Below, in pieces: positions 1 through 4,915 of a stretch of DNA of 7,477 nucleotides. Numbering within the stretch: position 1 is the first letter of the stretch; every line of letters starts with the position of its first letter. The translations under genes and the position numbers were made by a program. Below the pieces are notes generated by a model. The model did no database searches. It saw nothing but the letters and a program-made list of their open reading frames with translations, and was not told the DNA's origin. Origin of the DNA: Pseudobdellovibrionaceae bacterium (GTDB taxonomy: Bacteria; Bdellovibrionota; Bdellovibrionia; Bdellovibrionales; JAMPXM01); contig JAEUWE010000418.1 of NCBI GenBank assembly GCA_016791465.1, positions 1-7,477 on the forward strand. The letters run 5' to 3'.

Positions 1-476
1 GAAACCGCGCCAGCCCCCGATCCCATGACGTCATCGCGAGTCACACGACCCGCAACGCCTGTTCCACGCACCTGATTGAGATCAACGCCCATTTCACGAG
101 CCATGCGACGAGTCGCCGGTGTCGCCAATACACGCGAATCCATCACCGGAGGGTACACGTCCATCTGTCCGGCCGCCGCTGGCGCCGGTGCCGACTTTGG
201 AGTCTGCGGAGCAGGAGCCGAAGCACTCGCCGCCGCATCGGAATCGAGAACGAGCATCGTCATTCCCACTTCAACAACATCGCCTTCTTTTTTCTGAATT
301 TCTTTAACCACGCCACCGAATGGAGACGGCACTTCAACCGTCGCCTTATCGGTCATCATCTCTGCGACCGGCTGATCGGGCTTTACAGTATCGCCGACCT
401 TCACCAGCCACTTAACGAGTTCACCCTCTGTTACGCCTTCGCCCAACTCTGGAAGCTGTACATTCTTAGTTGCCAT
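1..476 (-). CDS. 2-oxoacid dehydrogenase E2 component (dihydrolipoamide acyltransferase), N-terminal part, cut by window edge
   Basis: This is the first 158 codons of an E2 core subunit, which carries acyl groups on a swinging lipoyl arm between E1 and E3 in the cytoplasmic pyruvate (or branched-chain) dehydrogenase complex. Residues 1-79 form a lipoyl domain with the LPELGEG start and the lipoylation motif TDKATVEVPSP, the lipoyl lysine being Lys44. An Ala/Pro-rich linker (about 80-104) follows, then a peripheral subunit-binding domain (about 114-150) with ATPATRRMAREMGVDL and VRGTGVAGRVTRDDV. The catalytic acyltransferase domain lies beyond the window. The ATG at 476 is preceded on the minus strand by GGGGGA with a 5-nt gap, a usable ribosome binding site. 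lipA ends 24 bp upstream, suggesting co-transcription. Pyruvate dehydrogenase E2 (pdhC/aceF) is the likeliest identity, but the lipoyl domain alone does not separate it from branched-chain E2 (bkdB). Confidence 0.93.
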   Translation of the reverse strand, partial: MATKNVQLPELGEGVTEGELVKWLVKVGDTVKPDQPVAEMMTDKATVEVPSPFGGVVKEIQKKEGDVVEVGMTMLVLDSDAAASASAPAPQTPKSAPAPAAAGQMDVYPPVMDSRVLATPATRRMAREMGVDLNQVRGTGVAGRVTRDDVMGSGAGAV

Positions 477-500
477 CTCGATCCCCCGATCTCGTTAAAA

Positions 501-1442
501 CTAATTCTGTTTCTCAATCATGCTCTTCATGAAGAACTCGCCCGCACGGTACGAACTCCTCACCAGTGGCCCGCTCGCGACATAGAGAAATCCCATATCC
601 TCGGAAATCTTCTGCCAATCCTGAAACTCCTCTGGAGTCACGAAGCTCTGAACTTTCAAGTGACGCTTCGTTGGCTGCAGATACTGACCAAATGTCACCA
701 CATCGCACCCAACAGAACGAAGATCGCGCAACGCCTGTAGAACATCGTCGCGCTCTTCGCCAAGTCCCATCATAATCGACGACTTCGTATACCGAGTCGA
801 GTCGATCTCTTTCACCATTTCAAGTACGCGCAGCGACTGCCGATAGCCTGCACGTGGATCGCGAACGCCGCGAGTGAGTTTCTCAGTCGTTTCAATGTTA
901 TGTGCAAAAACGTGTGGTTTCGCTAGGGTCACTCGCTCGATGCACTCGCGATCACCTTTAAAGTCAGGCGTCAGAACCTCAACAATCAGCTTCGGATCGC
1001 CTGCGCGAATGGTGCGGATGGTACGCGCAAAATGCTCCGAGCCCTGATCGGCCATGTCATCGCGATCGACCGAAGTCAGAACCACATACTCGAGACCCAT
1101 TTTTGAAATCGCCCAACCCACCTTTTCAGGTTCTTCGTTGTCGATCTTTCCGCGCGGATTCCCAGTCTTCACTGCACAAAAGCGACAGCCTCGTGTGCAC
1201 ACTTCACCCATGAGCATAAACGTCGCCGTTCCGCCGCCCCAGCACTCGCCCATGTTGGGACATCGCGCCTCTTGGCAGACCGTCGCCAAGTTCAGCGTCT
1301 TCAGCATGTCTTTGATGCGAACGTAGTTCTCGCCACCTGGTGCTCGCACCTTGAGCCACGATGGCTTCGGCGAAGTTCTAAAATCTGGTGCCGGAGTCGA
1401 GACCGAAGCACCTGCGGACTGTGTTTGTTCCGAATTTGACAT
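501..1442 (-). CDS. lipA: Lipoyl synthase (radical SAM)
   Basis: LipA inserts two sulfur atoms at C6 and C8 of protein-bound octanoyl groups, making the lipoyl cofactor of 2-oxoacid dehydrogenases and the glycine cleavage system. The 313-residue product matches the family length (about 320). The auxiliary-cluster motif C-x4-C-x5-C is at Cys56, Cys61 and Cys67 (CQEARCPNMGEC). The radical-SAM motif CxxxCxxC is at Cys82, Cys86 and Cys89 (CTRGCRFC). The C-terminal RSSYRA motif at 295-300 contains the serine that ligates the auxiliary cluster. I chose the ATG at 1442 because it gives the family length; the frame stays open further upstream, but that translation runs through the stem-loops and into the preceding gene and is not LipA-like. 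The Shine-Dalgarno before 1442 is weak, and an in-frame TTG ten codons upstream cannot be excluded. The E2 gene follows after 24 bp. Confidence 0.97.
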   Translation of the reverse strand: MSNSEQTQSAGASVSTPAPDFRTSPKPSWLKVRAPGGENYVRIKDMLKTLNLATVCQEARCPNMGECWGGGTATFMLMGEVCTRGCRFCAVKTGNPRGKIDNEEPEKVGWAISKMGLEYVVLTSVDRDDMADQGSEHFARTIRTIRAGDPKLIVEVLTPDFKGDRECIERVTLAKPHVFAHNIETTEKLTRGVRDPRAGYRQSLRVLEMVKEIDSTRYTKSSIMMGLGEERDDVLQALRDLRSVGCDVVTFGQYLQPTKRHLKVQSFVTPEEFQDWQKISEDMGFLYVASGPLVRSSYRAGEFFMKSMIEKQN

Positions 1443-1503
1443 GGGGAATGTCTTAGCTGGCGCCCCCAGCAATGTCCACGTTCCAAGCCCCCATAAACAG
1501 AAA

Positions 1504-1523
1504 CGGGAGCCATACGGCTCCCG
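1504..1523 (-). terminator. Probable intrinsic terminator of the DsbA-like gene
   Basis: A perfect 8-bp GC-rich stem (CGGGAGCC / GGCTCCCG) with a 4-nt loop. On the minus strand it is followed directly by TTTCTGTTTAT, an interrupted T-tract. This fits a rho-independent terminator for the minus-strand gene ending at 1591, placed about 60 nt before lipA. Read on the plus strand the following bases are less T-rich, so minus-strand use is favoured. The stem and tail are seen directly; activity is inferred. Confidence 0.65.
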
Positions 1524-1536
1524 CTTGCTCTTTCCT

Positions 1537-1551
1537 ACCGCTTGATGCGGT
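1537..1551. repeat. Small stem-loop, middle of three in the spacer
   Basis: A perfect 5-bp inverted repeat ACCGC / GCGGT around a 5-nt loop, lying between the terminator-like hairpin and the 25-bp palindrome. It is short enough to arise by chance. Its only interest is its place in a row of three consecutive hairpins between the DsbA-like gene and lipA. Confidence 0.35.
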
Positions 1552-1557
1552 GTGCCG

Positions 1558-1582
1558 CCAAAAGGTACAATGTACCTTTTGG
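1558..1582. promoter_or_regulatory. 25-bp perfect palindrome downstream of the DsbA-like gene
   Basis: Two perfect 12-base arms, CCAAAAGGTACA and TGTACCTTTTGG, flank a single central base at 1570. The site begins 8 nt after the TAG stop of the DsbA-like gene on the minus strand. The A-run in one arm and T-run in the other, around a GGTAC/GTACC core, could make a short bidirectional terminator. The symmetry also suits an operator for a dimeric regulator acting on lipA. The sequence does not decide between these. There is no T-tract outside the stem. Confidence 0.5.
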
Positions 1583-1590
1583 ATAGGGGC

Positions 1591-2430
1591 CTACTTCTTC
1601 GCGGCGAGGTGGCGGTCGACGACCTGCTTGAAGGTGTCGATCGGATAAGCACCGCGGATAGCGACGCCATTGACGAGGTAGCCGGGGGTTCCAGAGAAGC
1701 CGAACTTCTGCGCCTCTTCTTGGTCTTTCTTGATCAAAGCCGCGACTTCTTCGGTCTCGCTGATCTTTTTAATTTCGCCCGGATTCAATCCAAGACCCTT
1801 GATCACCTTGTCGAGTTCAGCGTCGACGCGAGCGCTGTACTTCGCCATCATGGCTTCACGCGATTTCGCAGACTTCTGATCTGCGTCCGTTGGATTCAAA
1901 ATCTCTTGGTTCGCGAAAATCTCGTGTTTGAACTTCGAAGCCTTCTCGCGATCCTTTATGCCGATCGCTTCATACAGCTTCGAGACTTTCATCGCCTGTG
2001 GATGAATGCGCTCGATCGGATAGTTCTTAAAAATCACGCGCACTTTTCCAGGATAAGCCGCAAGAAGCTCGCCCATGGTCGCATGGCCGCGCTGGCAATA
2101 GGGGCACTGAAAGTCGGAGTACTCAACAACCGTAACGGGGGCATCCTTCGCTCCATCGATCGTGCGGTTGTCAGTGATCTCAGGAATTTGCGGATTCTTG
2201 AATCCCTCTTCAAACTGCTGCTGTTCCTTTTGACCTTTCGCAGCCTCGGCCACTTCGTTCACAACGTCGATGAACTTTGCGGGATCCTTCTTCATCGCTG
2301 CATACAAAATCTCGGGATGCTCTTCCATCACCTTCTGCAGCTGCGGAGCCGATGGAGCACACCCGGCGCCCAATAGACCCATCACCGTTACCATTGCCAC
2401 TTTTGAAAAAATAGATTTCGAGAAATTCAA
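1591..2430 (-). CDS. DsbA-family thioredoxin-fold lipoprotein (thiol-disulfide oxidoreductase)
   Basis: A 279-residue envelope protein with a DsbA-type fold, expected to make or rearrange disulfides in periplasmic proteins. I chose the TTG at 2430: AGAGGAGG sits 6 nt before it, and this start places a short N-terminal signal (positive 5-10, hydrophobic 11-22) directly before a lipobox-like LLGAGC, with the modified Cys at residue 24. The -3 Gly is atypical. An in-frame ATG at 2496 would add 22 residues that spoil the signal. Residues about 30-75 are helical (HPEILYAAMKKDPAKF), resembling the N-terminal oligomerisation segment of ScsC-type proteins. The thioredoxin domain begins near 97 (APVTVVEYSDF), with the active site Cys109-Pro-Tyr-Cys112, a helical insertion, and the cis-Pro loop SGTPGYLVNG with Thr248-Pro249. 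Oxidase versus isomerase role cannot be told from sequence. Confidence 0.9.
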   Translation of the reverse strand: MNFSKSIFSKVAMVTVMGLLGAGCAPSAPQLQKVMEEHPEILYAAMKKDPAKFIDVVNEVAEAAKGQKEQQQFEEGFKNPQIPEITDNRTIDGAKDAPVTVVEYSDFQCPYCQRGHATMGELLAAYPGKVRVIFKNYPIERIHPQAMKVSKLYEAIGIKDREKASKFKHEIFANQEILNPTDADQKSAKSREAMMAKYSARVDAELDKVIKGLGLNPGEIKKISETEEVAALIKKDQEEAQKFGFSGTPGYLVNGVAIRGAYPIDTFKQVVDRHLAAKK

Positions 2431-2640
2431 GACAAGCCTCCTCTGGACGTTCCGTCGCCAGACTGTTTCCAAATCGACCGTCAAAGTCTGACACATTCAC
2501 TTTTCAGCTAGAAGCGAAATGATGGGGTCCTGGCGAAAGACAATCCAAAAAGCCCCTGAAAGAATGACACCAGGACGTGCGAAAATCGTCGCTAGTGCGA
2601 CGACCAAAGTTTCGATAAAATACTTGGGTAAGGAGCCACC
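2431..2640. promoter_or_regulatory. Divergent intergenic region between the DsbA-like gene and the 2641 gene
   Basis: This 210-bp spacer must hold the start signals for both divergent genes. For the plus-strand gene, TAAAAT at 2616-2621 is a possible -10, but no good -35 lies 16-18 bp upstream and the resulting leader would be very short. A perfect 7-bp dyad TCGTCGC / GCGACGA with a 4-nt gap (2586-2603) overlaps the -35 position. A second dyad, GTCCTGG (2527-2533) with CCAGGAC (2570-2576), spans 50 bp, and a third, CAGACT (2459-2464) with AGTCTG (2485-2490), lies nearer the DsbA-like gene. On the minus strand TTGACG near 2484-2479 resembles a -35, but I see no matching -10. The signals are seen; their function is not shown. 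Confidence 0.35.
2437..2444 (-). promoter_or_regulatory. Strong ribosome binding site that decides the TTG start at 2430
   Basis: On the minus strand this reads AGAGGAGG, a near-perfect Shine-Dalgarno, with its AGGAGG core 6 nt from the TTG codon at 2430-2428. No comparable site precedes the in-frame ATG at 2496. It is the main reason for the start chosen for the DsbA-like lipoprotein. Confidence 0.8.
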
Positions 2641-3285
2641 ATGCTGACTCGCCAATCTCTTCTTTCTTTGATCGCACTCACTCTGACAATTGTCGCCTCG
2701 CAACCGGGCTGGACCAAGGTCGAGTATGACTCAACATCGCTATTGATCAAAAGCTCCGATCAAATCGGCGACATGGTTAAAAAGAAAGTCCGCAAAGCTC
2801 AACAGATTCAGAGCAAACAAGAAGACTCCGAAGATGGAGAAATTGCCATCGAGCCAGAAGCGCTCGAACAACTCAAAGATGCTCTACGAATTGTACTGGC
2901 GCGTCCCGATCAGGACGGAGCTCGAGCCAATCTCTACTCGCGAATTCGGGGCGAGCTCACAGATCTCAACTCACTCGACCAAGCTCTGGTTGATCTCACC
3001 GAAGAAGCGCTGACCGAACTGCGCACACAAGACGGCCCCCGCCGCACGGCGACCTATGTCGTGATCCTGGAGAACCTGATGGCCGAGATTCGCCCTGAGA
3101 TGAAGGGCAATCCGACCTTCCGCAAGATCATCGAACGCATTCGCGATGCCAAAATCACGATCGAAGATAAAGCGAAGCTCAAAAACCTTCTTCGCTCAAT
3201 GTCGGTCCCGGTTTCGCCATCAGTCACAGCGCAGAAAATTCTCGAAAAAGAGCCCGCCGCACCCGCACCGACGAAAGGCAAGTAA
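2641..3285 (+). CDS. Secreted, mainly helical protein of unknown function
   Basis: I do not recognise this 214-residue protein. The ATG has AAGGAG 5 nt upstream, so the start is well supported. Residues 1-20 form a signal peptide (basic start, hydrophobic 7-19), with cleavage plausible after VAS at 18-20; there is no lipobox Cys, and the whole protein lacks cysteine. The mature part is highly charged and helical: a Lys/Gln-rich segment at about 48-60 (KKKVRKAQQIQSKQ), an acidic stretch at 61-75, helical segments through residue 190, and a Pro/Ala/Lys tail (PAAPAPTKGK). It is probably periplasmic, perhaps a structural or binding protein. The next plus-strand gene starts 60 bp downstream and may be co-transcribed. 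Codon use looks like that of the neighbours. Confidence 0.85.
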   Translation: MLTRQSLLSLIALTLTIVASQPGWTKVEYDSTSLLIKSSDQIGDMVKKKVRKAQQIQSKQEDSEDGEIAIEPEALEQLKDALRIVLARPDQDGARANLYSRIRGELTDLNSLDQALVDLTEEALTELRTQDGPRRTATYVVILENLMAEIRPEMKGNPTFRKIIERIRDAKITIEDKAKLKNLLRSMSVPVSPSVTAQKILEKEPAAPAPTKGK

Positions 3286-3323
3286 GCCTCCGCCTCTTGT
3301 CGAGTCCTATGCGGGCACGCCGT

Positions 3324-3345
3324 CTTTTCGCCGATAAGCGAAGAG
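3324..3345 (+). promoter_or_regulatory. Stem-loop abutting the start codon at 3346
   Basis: CTTTTCGC (3324-3331) can pair with GCGAAGAG (3338-3345) over 8 bp, with one G-U pair and a 6-nt loop. The 3' arm contains GAAGAG, the only Shine-Dalgarno-like bases before the ATG at 3346, and ends directly at that ATG. It could mask the start, or help end transcripts of the upstream gene, though no T-tract follows. The pairing is seen; a function is inferred. Confidence 0.35.
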
Positions 3346-3837
3346 ATGACCGCGCGACGACTCGATAAAAACAGACTGCAGTTTCATGGCGCAACAGTCG
3401 CCGTGATATTCGCGCTGACTCTCGTCAACGGCCTTTCGCTCATGCGCCCGCTTCCTTCATTCAAATCCAACAGCACCACCAGCAGCGGCATTTTCGACGC
3501 AATTCGCGGCCCAGCATCTGAAGTTGCAGCGTCCACCAGTACCGCAGGCGAGGACACTGCGAATATCAGCGGGAATACCGACACGCTGATGACTGAGGCG
3601 AGCATTCCGTGCGCGAAATCCGAATCGATTCGCATTGCCCCAAGCGTCCGACAAATCCGCCTCATTTTTGAAAGCTGTACGAACGCCGTCATCAGTGTGT
3701 CCAACGAGACCAACGGCTTTCAAGCGACACTCTTCGAACAAAAAGCGACCGACTACATCACGCTCGCTCCAGAGACCAACGTCCTCAAAATCAGCCGCAC
3801 CGGCGTCGTCGAAACGCTGTCGATTGAGCGCCATTAA
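3346..3837 (+). CDS. Membrane-anchored protein of unknown function with two extracytoplasmic cysteines
   Basis: I do not recognise this 163-residue protein. A basic N-terminus (ARRLDKNR) precedes one hydrophobic segment at about 15-33, either a membrane anchor or an uncleaved signal, so the rest should face the periplasm. A Ser/Thr/Ala-rich low-complexity linker covers about 38-85. The C-terminal 75 residues look like a small beta-rich domain (QIRLIFESC, AVISVSNETNGFQATLF, TDYITLAPETNVLKISRTG). Its only two cysteines, Cys89 and Cys111, flank the first strands and could form a disulfide. The ATG at 3346 is poorly served by a ribosome binding site; GAAGAG touches it directly. Two long open frames lie antisense to it, so I rely on the protein-like C-terminal domain and on the co-directional gene upstream. 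The product is short and unassigned, so confidence is moderate. Confidence 0.7.
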   Translation: MTARRLDKNRLQFHGATVAVIFALTLVNGLSLMRPLPSFKSNSTTSSGIFDAIRGPASEVAASTSTAGEDTANISGNTDTLMTEASIPCAKSESIRIAPSVRQIRLIFESCTNAVISVSNETNGFQATLFEQKATDYITLAPETNVLKISRTGVVETLSIERH

Positions 3838-3846
3838 GAACCAACA

Positions 3847-4704
3847 TTAAAACGCGCGCCCGACGCCTGCGAGCCACAGCGTCTCGCGCGGTGATGTGCC
3901 GCCGTCCTGCAGAGCGAACGACGTGGTGAGCGATCCGCCCCAACCGCGGCCAAGCGACCGATGCTGAATCAGCGCGAGAATTCCATCGCTCACGCGCCAA
4001 CGGCTTTCGAGCGCATACTTGGGCGTGATCGAGCGAAACACCGAAACCAGGGTTTCATTCACAGGTCCGGGACCAAACTGATCGGGATTCATCAACAGGG
4101 TGACCTTTGACTCCACCCACGGATTCACCAATTTCATATCGAGCGTGTTGCCGGCAATCGAGTACTGCGCATCGAAGCGAAAGGATGCGACCTCCACCTT
4201 CAATTTCGAAATCTTCTCTTTGGCTTCCCACACCGGGCGAACTTTAGGGTCGTTCTTCGCATAGTTCTCCACATGCCATTCGGTGAGGCGACGAATCATG
4301 AATTCGCCGAAACGGCGGCGCTCATCGCCGAGCTCCTGCGGGGTTCCGCGCACACCATAGGCATCGTTGTAATAGCTCAAGCGATTCGGAGCTTGAAAGA
4401 CACGCTCGATCTCTGTTCGACCAAACTTCTGTTCGTAGCGATCGCGAAATTCTCGGCTCAGCTCTTCATTGAAAATGCGATGCCGGAGCTCGGTCTCGGC
4501 CTCAGGTCGCTGCGCCCAAACCAGGTCGCGCTCCTTCTGCAGCCGCTCAGCCCGCACGTCGCTCACATAGTCCTCATTCCGCGCCCATGCCCGCGGCGAC
4601 CAAACCGAAAACAGCAACCCAGCCACGACAAAGAGGCGCACCGAGAGCATCGCTGCCCCGAACATCGCCCGATTCTGTCGCAAACTGCGTTTTAATTTGG
4701 TCAA
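3847..4704 (-). CDS. Exported protein of unknown function with beta-rich C-terminus
   Basis: I do not recognise this 285-residue protein. I chose the TTG at 4704 because TGAGG lies 7 nt before it; an in-frame GTG at 4710 is too close to that site. Residues 1-41 read as a signal peptide with a long basic start, hydrophobic core (24-35) and AWA cleavage site at 39-41; an internal ATG at codon 14 would give a more compact signal. Residues about 42-180 are very charged and probably helical, rich in Arg and Glu. From about 165 the pattern alternates hydrophobic and polar residues (VEVASFRFDAQYSI, TLDMKLVNPW, ESKVTLLMN, GSLTTSFALQ), ending in LWLAGVGRAF with a C-terminal Phe. That ending resembles outer-membrane beta-proteins, but the strands are too few for a full barrel. 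There is no cysteine. It converges on the 3346 gene with 9 bp between stops. Confidence 0.82.
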   Translation of the reverse strand: MTKLKRSLRQNRAMFGAAMLSVRLFVVAGLLFSVWSPRAWARNEDYVSDVRAERLQKERDLVWAQRPEAETELRHRIFNEELSREFRDRYEQKFGRTEIERVFQAPNRLSYYNDAYGVRGTPQELGDERRRFGEFMIRRLTEWHVENYAKNDPKVRPVWEAKEKISKLKVEVASFRFDAQYSIAGNTLDMKLVNPWVESKVTLLMNPDQFGPGPVNETLVSVFRSITPKYALESRWRVSDGILALIQHRSLGRGWGGSLTTSFALQDGGTSPRETLWLAGVGRAF

Positions 4705-4711
4705 AACCACA

Positions 4712-4716
4712 CCTCA
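4712..4716 (-). promoter_or_regulatory. Ribosome binding site favouring the TTG start at 4704
   Basis: On the minus strand this reads TGAGG, 7 nt from the TTG at 4704-4702. The GTG at 4710 would leave only 1 nt from GAGG, too little for initiation. The ATG at codon 14 has no similar site. Confidence 0.55.
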
Positions 4717-4726
4717 TCTGTCGAGA

Positions 4727-4792
4727 TTACTCCGGCCAGATGCCTTTAAACACGAGGTAGACTGCAAAACTCACGCTCACCAAATACGGCAT
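4727..4792 (-). other. Short hydrophobic open frame, possible small membrane protein
   Basis: From the ATG at 4792 this minus-strand frame encodes 21 residues, MPYLVSVSFAVYLVFKGIW then Pro-Glu and TAA: one possible membrane segment. The frame is open further upstream but overlaps the lipid kinase gene there. No Shine-Dalgarno precedes the ATG. AT-rich spacers often give hydrophobic peptides by chance, so I list it as a possibility only. It ends 22 bp before the 4704 start. Confidence 0.15.
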
Positions 4793-4915
4793 AAACCATT
4801 GATTTAACTTATGATAATTTACGCCAAAGGACGCAAAAAAGGCCGTCGATGCCGCTTTGCGGCGCAGACCTTGTGAACCGCCGCGGGCTTGTTTACCCTC
4901 CCGCCCCGGCACACT

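Larger units (their letters stand above)
4705..4915. promoter_or_regulatory. Divergent intergenic region with AT-rich core
   Basis: This 211-bp spacer separates the minus-strand 3847-4704 gene from the plus-strand lipid operon. Its core at about 4790-4825 is clearly more AT-rich than the surroundings. It contains TATGATAAT (4810-4818), a good -10-like match for plus-strand transcription, though the -35 position (around 4787-4795) is poor. The same core on the minus strand reads AAATTATCATAAG, with TTGCGT upstream as a weak -35. A small hairpin GCCGC / GCGGC with a TTT loop (4851-4863) would lie in the plus-strand leader. The minus strand also holds a short hydrophobic frame ending at 4727. 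I take this as a bidirectional promoter region; exact starts are not shown. Confidence 0.45.

Noticed and set aside
1443..1670. N-terminal extension of lipA to 389 residues
   Set aside because: The extra 76 residues are translated from the stem-loop spacer and the antisense of the DsbA-like C-terminus; the family length fits the ATG at 1442.
1552..2376. Long plus-strand open frame of 274 residues
   Set aside because: It is antisense to the DsbA-like gene, whose frame has the CPYC site, cis-Pro loop, lipobox and strong ribosome binding site. The plus-strand translation shows no coherent domain.
2431..2496. 22-residue N-terminal extension of the DsbA-like protein from the ATG at 2496
   Set aside because: It would put charged residues before the signal peptide, has no ribosome binding site, and skips the AGAGGAGG site that serves the TTG at 2430.
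3384..3834. Two antisense frames (109 and 125 residues) opposite the 3346 gene
   Set aside because: Neither shows a recognisable domain or a start with a good ribosome binding site; the plus-strand frame has a protein-like C-terminal domain. Some doubt remains because the sense gene is also unassigned.
4889..4915. TTG start adding nine residues to the lipid kinase
   Set aside because: No ribosome binding site precedes it and the extra residues (FTLPPRHT) have no family support; the ATG at 4916 is simpler, though 4928 remains possible.
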